Under the pieces are notes generated by a model. That model was not told where the DNA came from. It saw only the letters and a list, made by a program, of their open reading frames with translations, and made no database searches. The translations under genes and the position numbers were made by a program. Positions 17,611 through 26,848 of a stretch of 64,000 nucleotides of DNA are shown here, piece after piece. Origin of the DNA: an uncultured Collinsella sp. GTDB lineage: Bacteria > Actinomycetota > Coriobacteriia > Coriobacteriales > Coriobacteriaceae. The DNA is taken from the NCBI GenBank assembly GCA_902493145.1, contig CABUOA010000009.1:5294-69293 (forward strand), read 5' to 3'. How positions within the stretch are numbered: the stretch's first letter is position 1; each line of letters starts with the position of its first letter.

Positions 17611-19680
17611 ATGTCTTCCCAGATGACGGTTATTATCGCCGGTATCGTGCTGGTTGTGGCCATCGTGGTCGCACTGGTCATCATGCGTCGCGGCGATTCT
17701 CGTTTTACCTACGATACGCAGCATGGAACGGCCCCGCGCGCCACCGAGGGCGAGGGCAATACCGCGGCGACCGCCTTTAAGGGCCGCTTCTCCATCCTCA
17801 CCACGGGTGTGGGCGCGATGTTCGCGGCGCTTGCCGTCAAACTGTGGGGCATGCAGATGGTCTCGTCGGACTATTACGAAAAGCAGGCTAATAGCAATCA
17901 GACGCGCACCGTTACCACACCCGCTGTGCGCGGCCGCATCCTCGACCGCAATGGCGTGGCGCTTGTCCAGAACCGTCCCTCACTTGCTGTCGTGGCCTAC
18001 CGCGACCTTGCCGAGGATGAGGTTCTGGTTCGCCATCTTGCCAACGTGCTCGGTATGCCCTACGTGGCGGTGCTGCGCAATATTCAGGACAATTCCGAGG
18101 GCGCTCAGAGCCTGCATACCATCGCGACGGACGTCCGTCGCTCCACGGTTGCCTATATTCAGGAGCACGCCGGCGAGTTCCCGGGCGTCAAGATTGCCGA
18201 GCGTACCGAGCGCCAGTATCCATATGGCGAGACGGCATGCCATATCTTGGGCTATACCGGCACCATTACCTCCGAGCAGCTCGAGGCCCAGAATAAGAAA
18301 ACCTCTGGCGATGATGATGCTTCTGCTGGCAAGATTACGTACCAGTCGGGCGATATCGTGGGCCAGGCGGGTGTTGAGAGCTACTACGAAAACCTGCTGC
18401 AGGGTATTCGTGGCGAGCAGACCGTCAAGGTCGATGCTTCGGGCAATGTGACCGGTCAGGCCGGCGCCGTGCCCGCCAAGGCCGGCTCCGACATTAAGCT
18501 CACGCTCGACCTTAAGATCCAACAGGCCTGTGAGACGGCGCTGGCGAGCGCCATCGAGCTTGCCAAGACCACTGGCTACAGCAATGCCGGCAACGGCGCT
18601 GTGGTGTGTCTCGATCCCAACAATGGCGAGATCCTGGGCATGGCGAGCGAGCCCAAGTTCGATCCGTCCGTCTTTATTGGCGGCGTCTCAAATGACGTGT
18701 GGACCGAGCTCAATGATGACAAGGGTTCGCACCCGCTGCTCAACCGCGCCATTAGCGGACAGTACATGTCGGCCTCGACCATCAAGCCGCTCTCGGCACT
18801 GGCCGGTCTTGAGTTTGGAACCTACACTTCAACGCAGACAACCAACTGCACGGGCTATTGGACGGGCCTGGGCAAGGCTTGGGGCAAGCGCTGCTGGCTG
18901 ACGTCTGGACACGGCACCATGACGCTGCAGTCGGGTATCGCCAACTCGTGCGACCCCGTCTTCTACGACATGGGCAAGGCGTTCTTTTATGACGAGCAAC
19001 ATTCCGAGGGCCTGCAGGAGGTCTTTCGTCGCTGGGGCCTAGGCAAGACCTGCGGTATCGATCTGCCGAGTGAGGGCGCGGGCCGTATTCCCGATGCCGA
19101 GTGGAAAGAGTCGTACTTTACCGACGCCTCTGCCGAGGACCGCAAGTGGAATGCCGGCGATATGACCAACATTGCCATCGGCCAGGGCGACATCCTGGTG
19201 ACGCCTCTGCAGATGGCATGCGCCTACATGGGCCTCGCCAACGGCGGTAAGCAGTACGTGCCTCACGTGTTTTTGTCTGCCGTGTCGCGCGATGGCGACG
19301 GCGATGCCTATAAGTACAACGGCAAAGGCAAGAAGAAGCGCCTGGAGGCCAAGATCAACAGCGATTCGGATTTGGCTCTTGTTCGCAACGGCATGCACGA
19401 CGTGATTTACACGGCATCGACGTCCCTGGCGGCTCACTTTGGCACCCTGACGCCGCAGGTATACGGCAAGTCGGGCACGGGCGAGAAAAGCGGCGAGGAC
19501 GAATACGCGTGGTTCTGCGCCTATGCGCCGGCCGATGATCCCAAGTATGTCATCGCTACTGTCCTGGAGCAGGGCGGCGGTGGCTCAGATACCGCGATGC
19601 ATGTCGTGCGCGACGTGCTCGGCGCGATTTATGACGAGCCCGATACCTCTTCGGCCTCGGGCGATTCTTCGGTTCGATAG
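17611..19680 (+). CDS. mrdA: Penicillin-binding protein 2 (elongation transpeptidase)
   Basis: Class B PBP that crosslinks peptidoglycan with RodA. The 689 residues show the N-terminal RGRILDRNG dimerisation motif, the active-site tetrad STIK with Ser389, the SCD motif in ANSCDPVFYD and the KSG motif in YGKSGTGE. Two hydrophobic helices precede the PBP domain, about residues 6-25 and 60-80; the second is the canonical anchor, the first is an unusual addition. A GGGGAGG site lies seven bases before the ATG. rodA follows after 9 bases. Confidence 0.94.
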   Translation: MSSQMTVIIAGIVLVVAIVVALVIMRRGDSRFTYDTQHGTAPRATEGEGNTAATAFKGRFSILTTGVGAMFAALAVKLWGMQMVSSDYYEKQANSNQTRTVTTPAVRGRILDRNGVALVQNRPSLAVVAYRDLAEDEVLVRHLANVLGMPYVAVLRNIQDNSEGAQSLHTIATDVRRSTVAYIQEHAGEFPGVKIAERTERQYPYGETACHILGYTGTITSEQLEAQNKKTSGDDDASAGKITYQSGDIVGQAGVESYYENLLQGIRGEQTVKVDASGNVTGQAGAVPAKAGSDIKLTLDLKIQQACETALASAIELAKTTGYSNAGNGAVVCLDPNNGEILGMASEPKFDPSVFIGGVSNDVWTELNDDKGSHPLLNRAISGQYMSASTIKPLSALAGLEFGTYTSTQTTNCTGYWTGLGKAWGKRCWLTSGHGTMTLQSGIANSCDPVFYDMGKAFFYDEQHSEGLQEVFRRWGLGKTCGIDLPSEGAGRIPDAEWKESYFTDASAEDRKWNAGDMTNIAIGQGDILVTPLQMACAYMGLANGGKQYVPHVFLSAVSRDGDGDAYKYNGKGKKKRLEAKINSDSDLALVRNGMHDVIYTASTSLAAHFGTLTPQVYGKSGTGEKSGEDEYAWFCAYAPADDPKYVIATVLEQGGGGSDTAMHVVRDVLGAIYDEPDTSSASGDSSVR

Positions 19681-19689
19681 GAGGTTGCG

Positions 19690-20916
19690 ATGGATTTTTC
19701 TCCGGCGGATCTGTTCCGTTCAACCAAGACCGGCTCTCGCAGCAGCCTGGACCGCGTCAACAAGCAACTTTCGGCCTCGCGCGGTACGTTTCGCCAAAAG
19801 GTGCATATCGGTGTGCTGCTGGCTACCGTCGCGCTCGTTGCCTATGGCGCCATCATTATTTGGTCGGCGTCACAGTTTAAGGCCGACGCCTCATTCTCGC
19901 GCCACCTGCTGGGCATTGGCATTGGCGCGGTGCTTGCGGTGCTCGTCTGGCGTACCGATCTGCGCGGCATCTCTAACTTCTCGACGGCGCTGCTCGTCAT
20001 TGACCTTATTGTGATCTTCTCGCCCAAGATTCCGGGCCTGTCCTATACGGGCGGTCTGGGCATGACGGGCTGGATCAAGATTCCCGGTATCGGCTTGACA
20101 TTCCAGCCGGTTGAGCTTGCCAAGCTCATCACCATCTTCTTTATCGCCACGCTTGGCTCGCAGTATAACGGCCGCATCGATACCGTTCGCGACTACGTCA
20201 AGCTCTGCGGCATGCTGTCCATTCCGTTTTTGGCCGTCGTCGCCATGGGCGACCTGGGCTCGGGCCTGGTCGTGCTGGTCTCGGGCGCTATTGTCATCTG
20301 CATGAGCGGTGCACGCCGCGAATGGGTGCTGTCGACCCTGGCCCTGCTCGTGGGCCTGGTGGCCCTCGTCCTGGCGCTCGATTCGGTCTTTGATTCGTTG
20401 CTCGGCCACGATGTGCTCATCAAGCAGTATCAGATGAACCGCCTGACGGTCTTTATCGACCCCGATAATGCCGATTCGGACGATGCCTACAACCTACAGC
20501 AGTCGCTTATCGCCGTTGGCTCGGGTGGCTTCTTTGGTAAGGGTTTGGGCCATGCGACGCAGTCGGCCGGCGGCTTTCTGCCTGAGTTCCACACCGACTT
20601 CGTCTTCGCCTTCCTGTCTGAGACCTTTGGCTTTTGCGGTTCCTTTTTGCTCCTATGCCTCTACGTGCTGCTGATCTTTTCGACGATTCGCGTCGCCTTT
20701 AAGTGTGAGTCGCTGTTCTTGCGCCTATCGTGTGTGGGCATCGTTGGCATGTGGGCGTTCCAGACCTTCGAAAACATCGGCATGTGCATTGGCATGATGC
20801 CGATTACCGGTATTCCGCTGCCGTTCATTAGCTTTGGTTCGTCTTCGATGATGATTCAGCTGCTGACGGTGGGTATCGTACAATCCATATGGCGGCATCG
20901 TTCGGGCGCCGCGTAA
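19690..20916 (+). CDS. rodA: SEDS peptidoglycan glycosyltransferase RodA
   Basis: Polytopic membrane glycosyltransferase that polymerises lipid II with PBP2 during elongation. The 408 residues include about ten hydrophobic helices and the SEDS signatures QPVELAKL, GDLGSGLVVL (the usual form is PDLGTA), FFGKGLGHATQSAGGFLPEFHTDFVFA and the C-terminal PITGIPLPFISFGSS. The glycine in place of proline before DLG is a small departure; the aspartate is kept. It follows mrdA after 9 bases, which supports RodA rather than FtsW. Confidence 0.94.
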   Translation: MDFSPADLFRSTKTGSRSSLDRVNKQLSASRGTFRQKVHIGVLLATVALVAYGAIIIWSASQFKADASFSRHLLGIGIGAVLAVLVWRTDLRGISNFSTALLVIDLIVIFSPKIPGLSYTGGLGMTGWIKIPGIGLTFQPVELAKLITIFFIATLGSQYNGRIDTVRDYVKLCGMLSIPFLAVVAMGDLGSGLVVLVSGAIVICMSGARREWVLSTLALLVGLVALVLALDSVFDSLLGHDVLIKQYQMNRLTVFIDPDNADSDDAYNLQQSLIAVGSGGFFGKGLGHATQSAGGFLPEFHTDFVFAFLSETFGFCGSFLLLCLYVLLIFSTIRVAFKCESLFLRLSCVGIVGMWAFQTFENIGMCIGMMPITGIPLPFISFGSSSMMIQLLTVGIVQSIWRHRSGAA

Positions 20917-20934
20917 CCGCTGGAGGGGTTTGCT

Positions 20935-21864
20935 ATGAAAATTCCCGTAGATAAGCTGACCCGCGCTTTTAAGATGGGCACGTCCGTTAAGAAGGATTCC
21001 GATACGCCGGTGCGCGTCTCGGTCTATCTGGATTCGTCCGCCTCGCGCTTTCTGGCCGAGACGGTGCGTGACGCCTTTGTGCCGCAGACGACCTCGGGCA
21101 TTGTGCGCGTCGAGCGTCTGGGGGAGGAGCGAATTGCTCCAAAGACCGATACCGATGTGGTACTGGTGCTCTCGTGCGGTTCCGACCGCTTGGAGAGTGC
21201 CGTGCAGGAGCTCGTGATCGCCGGCGCGCCCGTGTGCGTGCTTGCCGAGTCTGCTGTGGAGGTGCCGTTTATCGAGGAGTCCACGCCCATGCTCGGCGTG
21301 GTGGCGGCAACCGATAAGACGTATCTGCTCGAGACGCTTGCCCGCTGGATTCTCGATCGCACCGAAAAGGAAACGTCTTTTGCGGCGAACTTTGCCTTCA
21401 TGCGCATCGCGGCGGCCAATCGTATCATTACCTCGTGCGCGCTCACCAATATGGCGACCGGTGCGCTGGTGTTTTTGCCGGGCGCCGATTATCCCGTTAT
21501 GGCGCTGGCTCAGGTTGGCATGCTCTTTGAGCTCGCTGCCGTCTTTGGACGCGGCATTAAGCCTGAGCGCGGCTACGAGGTCGCGGGCGTGCTTGCCGGC
21601 GGTCTTGTGATCCGCGCGGTCACCCGTGCGCTCGTCAAGCAGACGCCGCATATTGGGTTTGCCGTCAAGGCGCTCACTGCTGCCGCGGGCACCTATGGCA
21701 TGGGCCGTGCGCTCGTTTCGCTCTACGCGCGCGATGTCGACTACAGCCGTGCCAACGAGGTGGTCACTGCCACGTTCTCCCGCGTTCGCGATCTGGTGAC
21801 CACGGTCGCGGGCGCTACCCGTCCTATGGCGTCCTACCAAGACGCATCCGATCTCGCTGCTTAG
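20935..21864 (+). CDS. DUF697/YcjF-like protein of unknown function
   Basis: A 309-residue protein. The first about 130 residues look like a Rossmann-type domain with alternating strands (DVVLVLSCGS, VCVLAES). The rest is hydrophobic and helical, with the pattern of the DUF697/YcjF family: ALVFLPGADYPVMALAQVGM, an alanine-glycine-rich middle and GTYGMGRALVSLY. In that family such segments associate with membranes, often beside Era-like GTPases; no GTPase motif is present here. It lies 18 bases after rodA with a GGAGGGG ribosome site, so it is probably co-expressed with the elongasome genes. The family assignment is from memory of the pattern and moderate. Confidence 0.75.
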   Translation: MKIPVDKLTRAFKMGTSVKKDSDTPVRVSVYLDSSASRFLAETVRDAFVPQTTSGIVRVERLGEERIAPKTDTDVVLVLSCGSDRLESAVQELVIAGAPVCVLAESAVEVPFIEESTPMLGVVAATDKTYLLETLARWILDRTEKETSFAANFAFMRIAAANRIITSCALTNMATGALVFLPGADYPVMALAQVGMLFELAAVFGRGIKPERGYEVAGVLAGGLVIRAVTRALVKQTPHIGFAVKALTAAAGTYGMGRALVSLYARDVDYSRANEVVTATFSRVRDLVTTVAGATRPMASYQDASDLAA

Positions 21865-21874
21865 GGGTTTTCCG

Positions 21875-23752
21875 TTGCGCGTTCCGTATCAAGACTGCTT
21901 TCATTTAATTGAGCCGCTGCTCGCCAAGGTCGAGAAGCCGAGTCGCTATATCGATCACGAGTGGGGCACGCTTTCCAAGGCCGATGCCGACTACCGTTGC
22001 TGCCTGATCTACCCGGATGTGTACGAGGTTGGTCTGCCCAACCAGGGTATCGCCATCCTCTACAACATCCTTAACCAGGCCGAGGGCATCTCCTGCGAGC
22101 GTGGCTATGTGCCGTGGCCCGATATGGGTGACGCTATGCGCGAGGCAGGCATTCCGCTGCTCTCGCTCGAGGGTGCTGCCCCCGTTGCTTCGTTTGATAT
22201 CGTCGGTCTGCATGTGCCGCACGAGATGGCGGTGACGAACTTCCTCGAGGCACTCGATCTCGCTGGCATTCCGCTGTTAGCGGCCGACCGAGGTGAAGAC
22301 GACCCCATCATCATCGCCGGCGGTCCCTCGGTGTACAACCCCGAGCCGTACGCGGCCTTCTTCGATGCCATCCTCATCGGCGAGGGCGAGGAATCGCTGC
22401 TCGAGACCTGCCAGCTGCATCGGCGCCTGCGCGACGAAGGAGTCCCGCGCGCGCAGATTGTTGAGCAGCTTGCATCCATTGCCGGCAACTACGTGCCGTC
22501 GCTCTATGAGATTCGTCACGACGAGCCCTGCTCGCCGCATGGCTACACCGTGCCGCGCGAGGGCAAGGATGCTCCGGCCGTGGTCTACAAGCGCGTCGTC
22601 GAGGATTTCGGCGCCACGAATCCGCTGTCGCAGTCGTGCGTGCCCTATGCGCAGCTGGTTCACGACCGCCTGTCTATCGAGATTCTGCGCGGCTGCGCTC
22701 GCGGCTGTCGTTTTTGCCAGGCCGGCATGACGTATCGCCCGGTGCGCGAGCGTTCGGCCGACCAGATCGTCTCGTCGGTGATTCAGGGTCTGGAAAAGAC
22801 CGGCTATGACGAGGTGTCGCTGACCTCGCTCTCCACGACCGACCACTCCTGCATTCGTGACGTGCTCGGCAGGCTCAACCGTCGCCTGGAGGATACGGGT
22901 ATTCGCGTGTCTATTCCGTCGCAGCGCTTGGATTCGTTTGGCGTGGATATGGCCGAGTCGGTCGCCGGCGAAAAGAAGGGCGGCCTGACGTTCGCGCCCG
23001 AGGCCGGCAGCCAGCGCATGCGCGACATCATTAACAAGAACGTGACCGAGGAGGACCTGGACCGTGCGGCCAAGGCGGCCTTCGAGGCCGGCTGGAACCG
23101 CATGAAGCTCTACTTTATGATGGGCCTTCCCGGCGAGCGCGACGAGGACATCGTGGCCATCGCCAATCTGGCCGATCACGTGCTGGAGCTCGGTCGTTCC
23201 GTGGTGCCCAAGGCTCGTCGCGGCTCGATCTCGGTGTCCATCTCGGTTTCGGTCTTTATCCCCAAGGCTGCCACGCCGTTCCAGTGGTGCCCGCAGCTCG
23301 ACTACGACGACGTCAAGCGTCGCCAGAAGTTGCTTATCACGAGCGTTCGCAACCGTGCCGTCCGCGTGCATTACCACGATGCCGAGACTTCGCTCATCGA
23401 GGCCGCGCTGTCCCGCGCCGGTCGTGACATGACGCCCGTCATCATCGATGCTTGGCGCGCGGGCTCTCGCTTTGACGCCTGGGTAGAGCATTTCTCGCTC
23501 GATAACTGGAAGGAGGCTGCTGCCAAAAACGGCATCGACCTCAATGAGCTCGTGCACCTGCCCTACGAGTTGGACTGGCGCCTGCCGTGGGAGCACGTGA
23601 GCCCCGGCTGCACGCGCGGCTTCCTCGAGCGCGAGTACCGTCGCTCGCTTGAGGGCGTCACGACTCCCGACTGCACCCGCACGTCGTGCACCGGCTGCGG
23701 GATCTGCCCCACGCTCCACGCCAAGAATGTATTGATGGGTGATCGCGCATGA
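21875..23752 (+). CDS. B12-binding-type radical SAM protein (TIGR03960-like)
   Basis: A 625-residue radical SAM protein. An N-terminal cobalamin-binding-like domain (about 35-190) precedes the iron-sulfur motif C274xxxC278xxC281, and the C-terminus has a further cysteine cluster TSCTGCGICP. It matches the family described as TIGR03960, of unknown reaction, which commonly pairs with a DUF2344 protein next to rplU-rpmA. Here the partner gene overlaps its end by 4 bases (ATGA). The start is TTG 21875 behind AGGGG. A role in RNA or ribosome modification has been suggested by neighbourhood only. Confidence 0.88.
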   Translation: MRVPYQDCFHLIEPLLAKVEKPSRYIDHEWGTLSKADADYRCCLIYPDVYEVGLPNQGIAILYNILNQAEGISCERGYVPWPDMGDAMREAGIPLLSLEGAAPVASFDIVGLHVPHEMAVTNFLEALDLAGIPLLAADRGEDDPIIIAGGPSVYNPEPYAAFFDAILIGEGEESLLETCQLHRRLRDEGVPRAQIVEQLASIAGNYVPSLYEIRHDEPCSPHGYTVPREGKDAPAVVYKRVVEDFGATNPLSQSCVPYAQLVHDRLSIEILRGCARGCRFCQAGMTYRPVRERSADQIVSSVIQGLEKTGYDEVSLTSLSTTDHSCIRDVLGRLNRRLEDTGIRVSIPSQRLDSFGVDMAESVAGEKKGGLTFAPEAGSQRMRDIINKNVTEEDLDRAAKAAFEAGWNRMKLYFMMGLPGERDEDIVAIANLADHVLELGRSVVPKARRGSISVSISVSVFIPKAATPFQWCPQLDYDDVKRRQKLLITSVRNRAVRVHYHDAETSLIEAALSRAGRDMTPVIIDAWRAGSRFDAWVEHFSLDNWKEAAAKNGIDLNELVHLPYELDWRLPWEHVSPGCTRGFLEREYRRSLEGVTTPDCTRTSCTGCGICPTLHAKNVLMGDRA

Positions 23753-24561
23753 GTGAGCGCCTGACCGACAACCCCACGCTCTTTAGGCTTCGTGTTCGCT
23801 ATGGCAAGCGCGATCGCCTTAAGTACCTGGGCCATCTCGAAGTAATCCATACCATTGAGCGCATCGTGCGCCGTGCGGGGCTTCCCTATGCCGTCACGCA
23901 GGGCTTCTCTCCGCACATGCGCGTGGGCTTCTCTTCGGCGCTACCGGTGGGTACGTCGTCGACTTGCGAGTGGTATGACCTGTTTATGACCGAGTTCGTG
24001 GCGCTCGACGAGGCGTTTGGGCGCCTGGTTGCGGCGTCTCCGGTCGATCTGGCACCCATCGAGGCGGCGTACATCGACGTGCATACGCCGGCGTTGACGG
24101 CTCAGCTTACGCGTCTGTCGTATCGCATCGACCTGCACTTGGATCCCGAGGCGCCCGTAAGCGCCGACGAGGTGCGTCGTGCGATCGACACGCTGCGCGC
24201 GGGCCATGGCATCGACTACGCGCGCGGCAAAAAGAGCAAGCGCTTGGATTTGGATCACACGCTCGTGGGCTATGAGCTCACGGCGGGGGAGCGCCCGGAC
24301 CATTTGGTGCTCATGCTCGACACCCATGCCGATAACGAGGGCTCCATGCGTCCGGAAATTTTGCTTTCCGCTGCTGATGTTTTGTTGCAGGGCTTGACCC
24401 CGGGCGTGGATGCACCTATTGTTTCCACCGGTATGCAAGACCTCGTGACCATCTGCTCCTACGATGTCGAGCGTCAGAATCAAGCATGCGAGGACGACGA
24501 GGGCCGACTCGTCAGCCCCATACCTGTGCGAACTTGTGGATTTGCTCCACATACTCGTTGA
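23749..24561 (+). CDS. Radical SAM-linked protein, DUF2344 (TIGR03936)
   Basis: A 270-residue partner of the preceding radical SAM protein. The first about 210 residues carry the DUF2344 pattern RLRYxKxxxLKYLGHLE and QGFSPHMRVGFSSALPVGTSS. In many bacteria this domain is fused to the C-terminus of the radical SAM protein or encoded beside it, which implies that the two act as one unit. Overlap of ATGA with the upstream stop supports coupled translation. Function is unknown. The last residues overlap the rplU promoter. Confidence 0.87.
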   Translation: MSERLTDNPTLFRLRVRYGKRDRLKYLGHLEVIHTIERIVRRAGLPYAVTQGFSPHMRVGFSSALPVGTSSTCEWYDLFMTEFVALDEAFGRLVAASPVDLAPIEAAYIDVHTPALTAQLTRLSYRIDLHLDPEAPVSADEVRRAIDTLRAGHGIDYARGKKSKRLDLDHTLVGYELTAGERPDHLVLMLDTHADNEGSMRPEILLSAADVLLQGLTPGVDAPIVSTGMQDLVTICSYDVERQNQACEDDEGRLVSPIPVRTCGFAPHTR

Positions 24562-24586
24562 CGGGGGTATTTTCGCCTGCTACTAT
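24558..24586 (+). promoter_or_regulatory. Promoter of rplU-rpmA
   Basis: TTGACG at 24558-24563 and TACTAT at 24581-24586 are separated by 17 bases. The -35 overlaps the last codons of the DUF2344 gene. Transcription would start about 35 bases before the rplU ATG. Confidence 0.8.
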
Positions 24587-24628
24587 ATTCGGCTGTTGCA
24601 CTAACTGATGCATGAAGGGCAAGTAAAC

Positions 24629-25003
24629 ATGTACGCAATCGTTAACACGGGCGGCAAGCAGTACAAGGTCGCCACCGACGATGTCATCACCGTCGAGAAG
24701 ATCGAGGGCAATGAGGGCGACAAGGTCACCCTGCCGGTCATCTTCCTCAACGATGGTAAGAAGATCGTCACCGATCCCGACAAGCTGGCTAAGGCCAAGG
24801 TTACCGCTCAGATCGTTGAGCAGTTCAAGGGCGAGAAGCAGCTGGTCTTCAAGTTCCACAAGCGCAAGCGCTATCGTCGTCTGAAGGGTCACCGTCAGCA
24901 GCTCACCAAGCTGAAGATCGTGAAGGTCCAGGCTACGTCCCGCGCCAAGAAGGCTGTCAAGGCAGAGGCCGAGGCTGTTGCCGAGGCTCCCGTCGCCGAG
25001 TAG
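24629..25003 (+). CDS. rplU: 50S ribosomal protein L21
   Basis: A 124-residue ribosomal protein with the L21 start MYAIVNTGGKQYKV, the basic FKFHKRKRYRRLKGHRQ segment that contacts 23S rRNA, and a short alanine/glutamate-rich tail beyond the usual about 103 residues. ATG 24629 is chosen because it begins the conserved L21 sequence behind AAGGGC; seven upstream codons are not conserved. rpmA follows after 33 bases. Confidence 0.97.
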   Translation: MYAIVNTGGKQYKVATDDVITVEKIEGNEGDKVTLPVIFLNDGKKIVTDPDKLAKAKVTAQIVEQFKGEKQLVFKFHKRKRYRRLKGHRQQLTKLKIVKVQATSRAKKAVKAEAEAVAEAPVAE

Positions 25004-25036
25004 ATTACACTCGTAACGAAAGAGTAGGTATACACA

Positions 25037-25294
25037 ATGGCACACAAAAAAGGACTCGGTTCCTCCCGTAATGGCCGTGACTCCCGCGGTCAGCGCCTTG
25101 GCACGAAGCGCTATGCCGGCCAGACGGTAACCACGGGCACGATTCTCGTCCGTCAGCACGGCACTCACATCCACCCGGGTGAGAACGTTGGTCGTGGCAA
25201 GGACGACACGCTGTTCGCGCTGGTCGACGGTACCGTTGAGTTCCACAAGGGTATCAAGCACAGGGTCAGCGTACGCCCGCTCGCGAACGCGTAA
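25037..25294 (+). CDS. rpmA: 50S ribosomal protein L27
   Basis: An 85-residue protein that reaches the peptidyl transferase centre. It starts directly with MAHKKGLGSSRNGRDS, without the cleavable N-terminal extension found in Firmicutes, and fittingly no prp protease gene lies between rplU and rpmA. An AAAGAGTAGG region precedes the ATG. Confidence 0.97.
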   Translation: MAHKKGLGSSRNGRDSRGQRLGTKRYAGQTVTTGTILVRQHGTHIHPGENVGRGKDDTLFALVDGTVEFHKGIKHRVSVRPLANA

Positions 25295-25319
25295 TTCACC
25301 CTTCATAGAGCACATATGT

Positions 25320-25362
25320 GGGAGGCACTTGAGTTTTAGAATTCAAGGGTCTCCCTCTTTTT
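25320..25362 (+). terminator. Terminator between rpmA and obgE
   Basis: GGGAG at 25320-25324 pairs with CTCCC near 25351-25355, with an inner CTTGA/TCAAG stem, followed by TCTTTTTG. A 10-base palindrome CACATATGTG (25311-25320) precedes it. obgE starts only 17 bases later, so partial read-through is likely. Confidence 0.75.
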
Positions 25363-25378
25363 GTAGGAGGCGATTCTG

Positions 25379-26845
25379 TTGTCACAGTTCACCGATATCA
25401 GCCGCATTAACGTGTGCGGCGGCGACGGCGGAGCCGGATGCATGTCGTTTAGGCGCGAGGCATTTGTCCCCAAGGGCGGCCCCGATGGCGGCGACGGCGG
25501 TCGTGGCGGCAATGTCGTCATCCAAGCCGATGCTCAGCTGTCTTCGCTGATCGATTACCGCTTTAAGCATCACTTCCGCGCCGAGCGCGGCACGCACGGC
25601 CAGGGCGCTCGTCGCAATGGCAAGAGCGGCGAGGACCTGATCCTGAAGGTTCCCATGGGCACCGTGGTGCGCGAGCTCGATCCCGAGACGCAGACCCCGA
25701 TGTTCGAGATTGCCGACCTGGTGCACGACGGCGAGCGCGTTGTCGTGGCGCCCGGTGGCGCCGGCGGTCTGGGCAATACCCACTTTGTGACGTCGGTGCG
25801 TCGCGCGCCCGCGTTCGCTCAGCTGGGCGAACCGGCCGAGGAGCACTGGATTGAGCTCGAGATGAAGCTTATGGCCGATGCCGCGCTCGTGGGCTTTCCC
25901 TCGGTGGGTAAGTCTTCGCTCATCGCGCGCATGAGTGCCGCCCGTCCCAAGATCGCCGACTATCCGTTTACCACGCTCGTGCCGAACCTCGGCATGGTGC
26001 GTGCCGGTGAGTATTCTTATGTCGTTGCCGACGTTCCTGGTTTGATCGAGGGCGCGAGCGAGGGCAAGGGCCTAGGCCACCAGTTCCTGCGCCACATCGA
26101 GCGTACGGCCCTGATCATGCATGTCGTCGACATGACGGGCGGTTTTGAGGATCGCGACCCGGTTGAGGATTACCGCATCATCAACCGTGAGCTCGAGCAG
26201 TATGGCGCCGAGCTCTCGGAGCGCCCGCAAATCGTTGTCGCCAACAAGTGCGATGCGCCGGGCACGGCCGACAAGATTGCCGACCTCAAGCGCGCCGCGC
26301 TCGACGATGGACATATGTTCTTTGCCGTGTCCGCCGTGACGGGCGCCGGTCTCAATACGCTGATGCTTGCCGTGGGCGAGCAGGTGGCTAAGCTTCGCGC
26401 CGAGCTGGCGGTTTCCGATGAGCCGGTCGATCTTCGCGACGAGGAGTGGGAGCGCCGCCGTCTGCAGCGCGAGAAGCGGTTCCGCATTGTCCAGGAGGAG
26501 CCCGGTGCCTTCCGTGTGGTTGGTCGTGCCATCGAGCGCATGGTCATCCAGACCGATTGGGAAAACGAGGAAGCCGTCATTTACCTGCAGCATAAGTTTG
26601 CGCGTATGGGTGTTGACGACGCGCTCGAGAAGGCCGGTTGCCGTGCGGGCGACGAGGTCCGCATTTGCCAGCGCGCCTTTGACTTTGAGGGCGCTGAGGA
26701 CTTCTCGGAGTACGAGGAGCTCGAGGATGCTGGCGAGGACGTTGCTGTTGAGGCCATTGACGTGGCCGATGCTGCGGATGAAGGCGTCGAGGTTGTCGAT
26801 GCGGCTGATGCCGCGGACGATGCCGAGACCTCGGAGGGCGAGTAA
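25379..26845 (+). CDS. obgE: GTPase Obg/CgtA
   Basis: Essential GTPase that helps assemble the 50S subunit and senses ppGpp. The 488 residues comprise the glycine-rich Obg fold (about 1-158, GGDGGAG and PKGGPDGGDGGRGG), the G domain (P-loop GFPSVGKSS, switch II DVPGLIEGAS, NKCD) and a C-terminal OCT domain, then an acidic tail of about 50 residues with many Asp, Glu and Ala. The start is a TTG eight bases after GTAGGAGG. nadD follows after 3 bases. Confidence 0.96.
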   Translation: MSQFTDISRINVCGGDGGAGCMSFRREAFVPKGGPDGGDGGRGGNVVIQADAQLSSLIDYRFKHHFRAERGTHGQGARRNGKSGEDLILKVPMGTVVRELDPETQTPMFEIADLVHDGERVVVAPGGAGGLGNTHFVTSVRRAPAFAQLGEPAEEHWIELEMKLMADAALVGFPSVGKSSLIARMSAARPKIADYPFTTLVPNLGMVRAGEYSYVVADVPGLIEGASEGKGLGHQFLRHIERTALIMHVVDMTGGFEDRDPVEDYRIINRELEQYGAELSERPQIVVANKCDAPGTADKIADLKRAALDDGHMFFAVSAVTGAGLNTLMLAVGEQVAKLRAELAVSDEPVDLRDEEWERRRLQREKRFRIVQEEPGAFRVVGRAIERMVIQTDWENEEAVIYLQHKFARMGVDDALEKAGCRAGDEVRICQRAFDFEGAEDFSEYEELEDAGEDVAVEAIDVADAADEGVEVVDAADAADDAETSEGE

Positions 26846-26848
26846 GCC

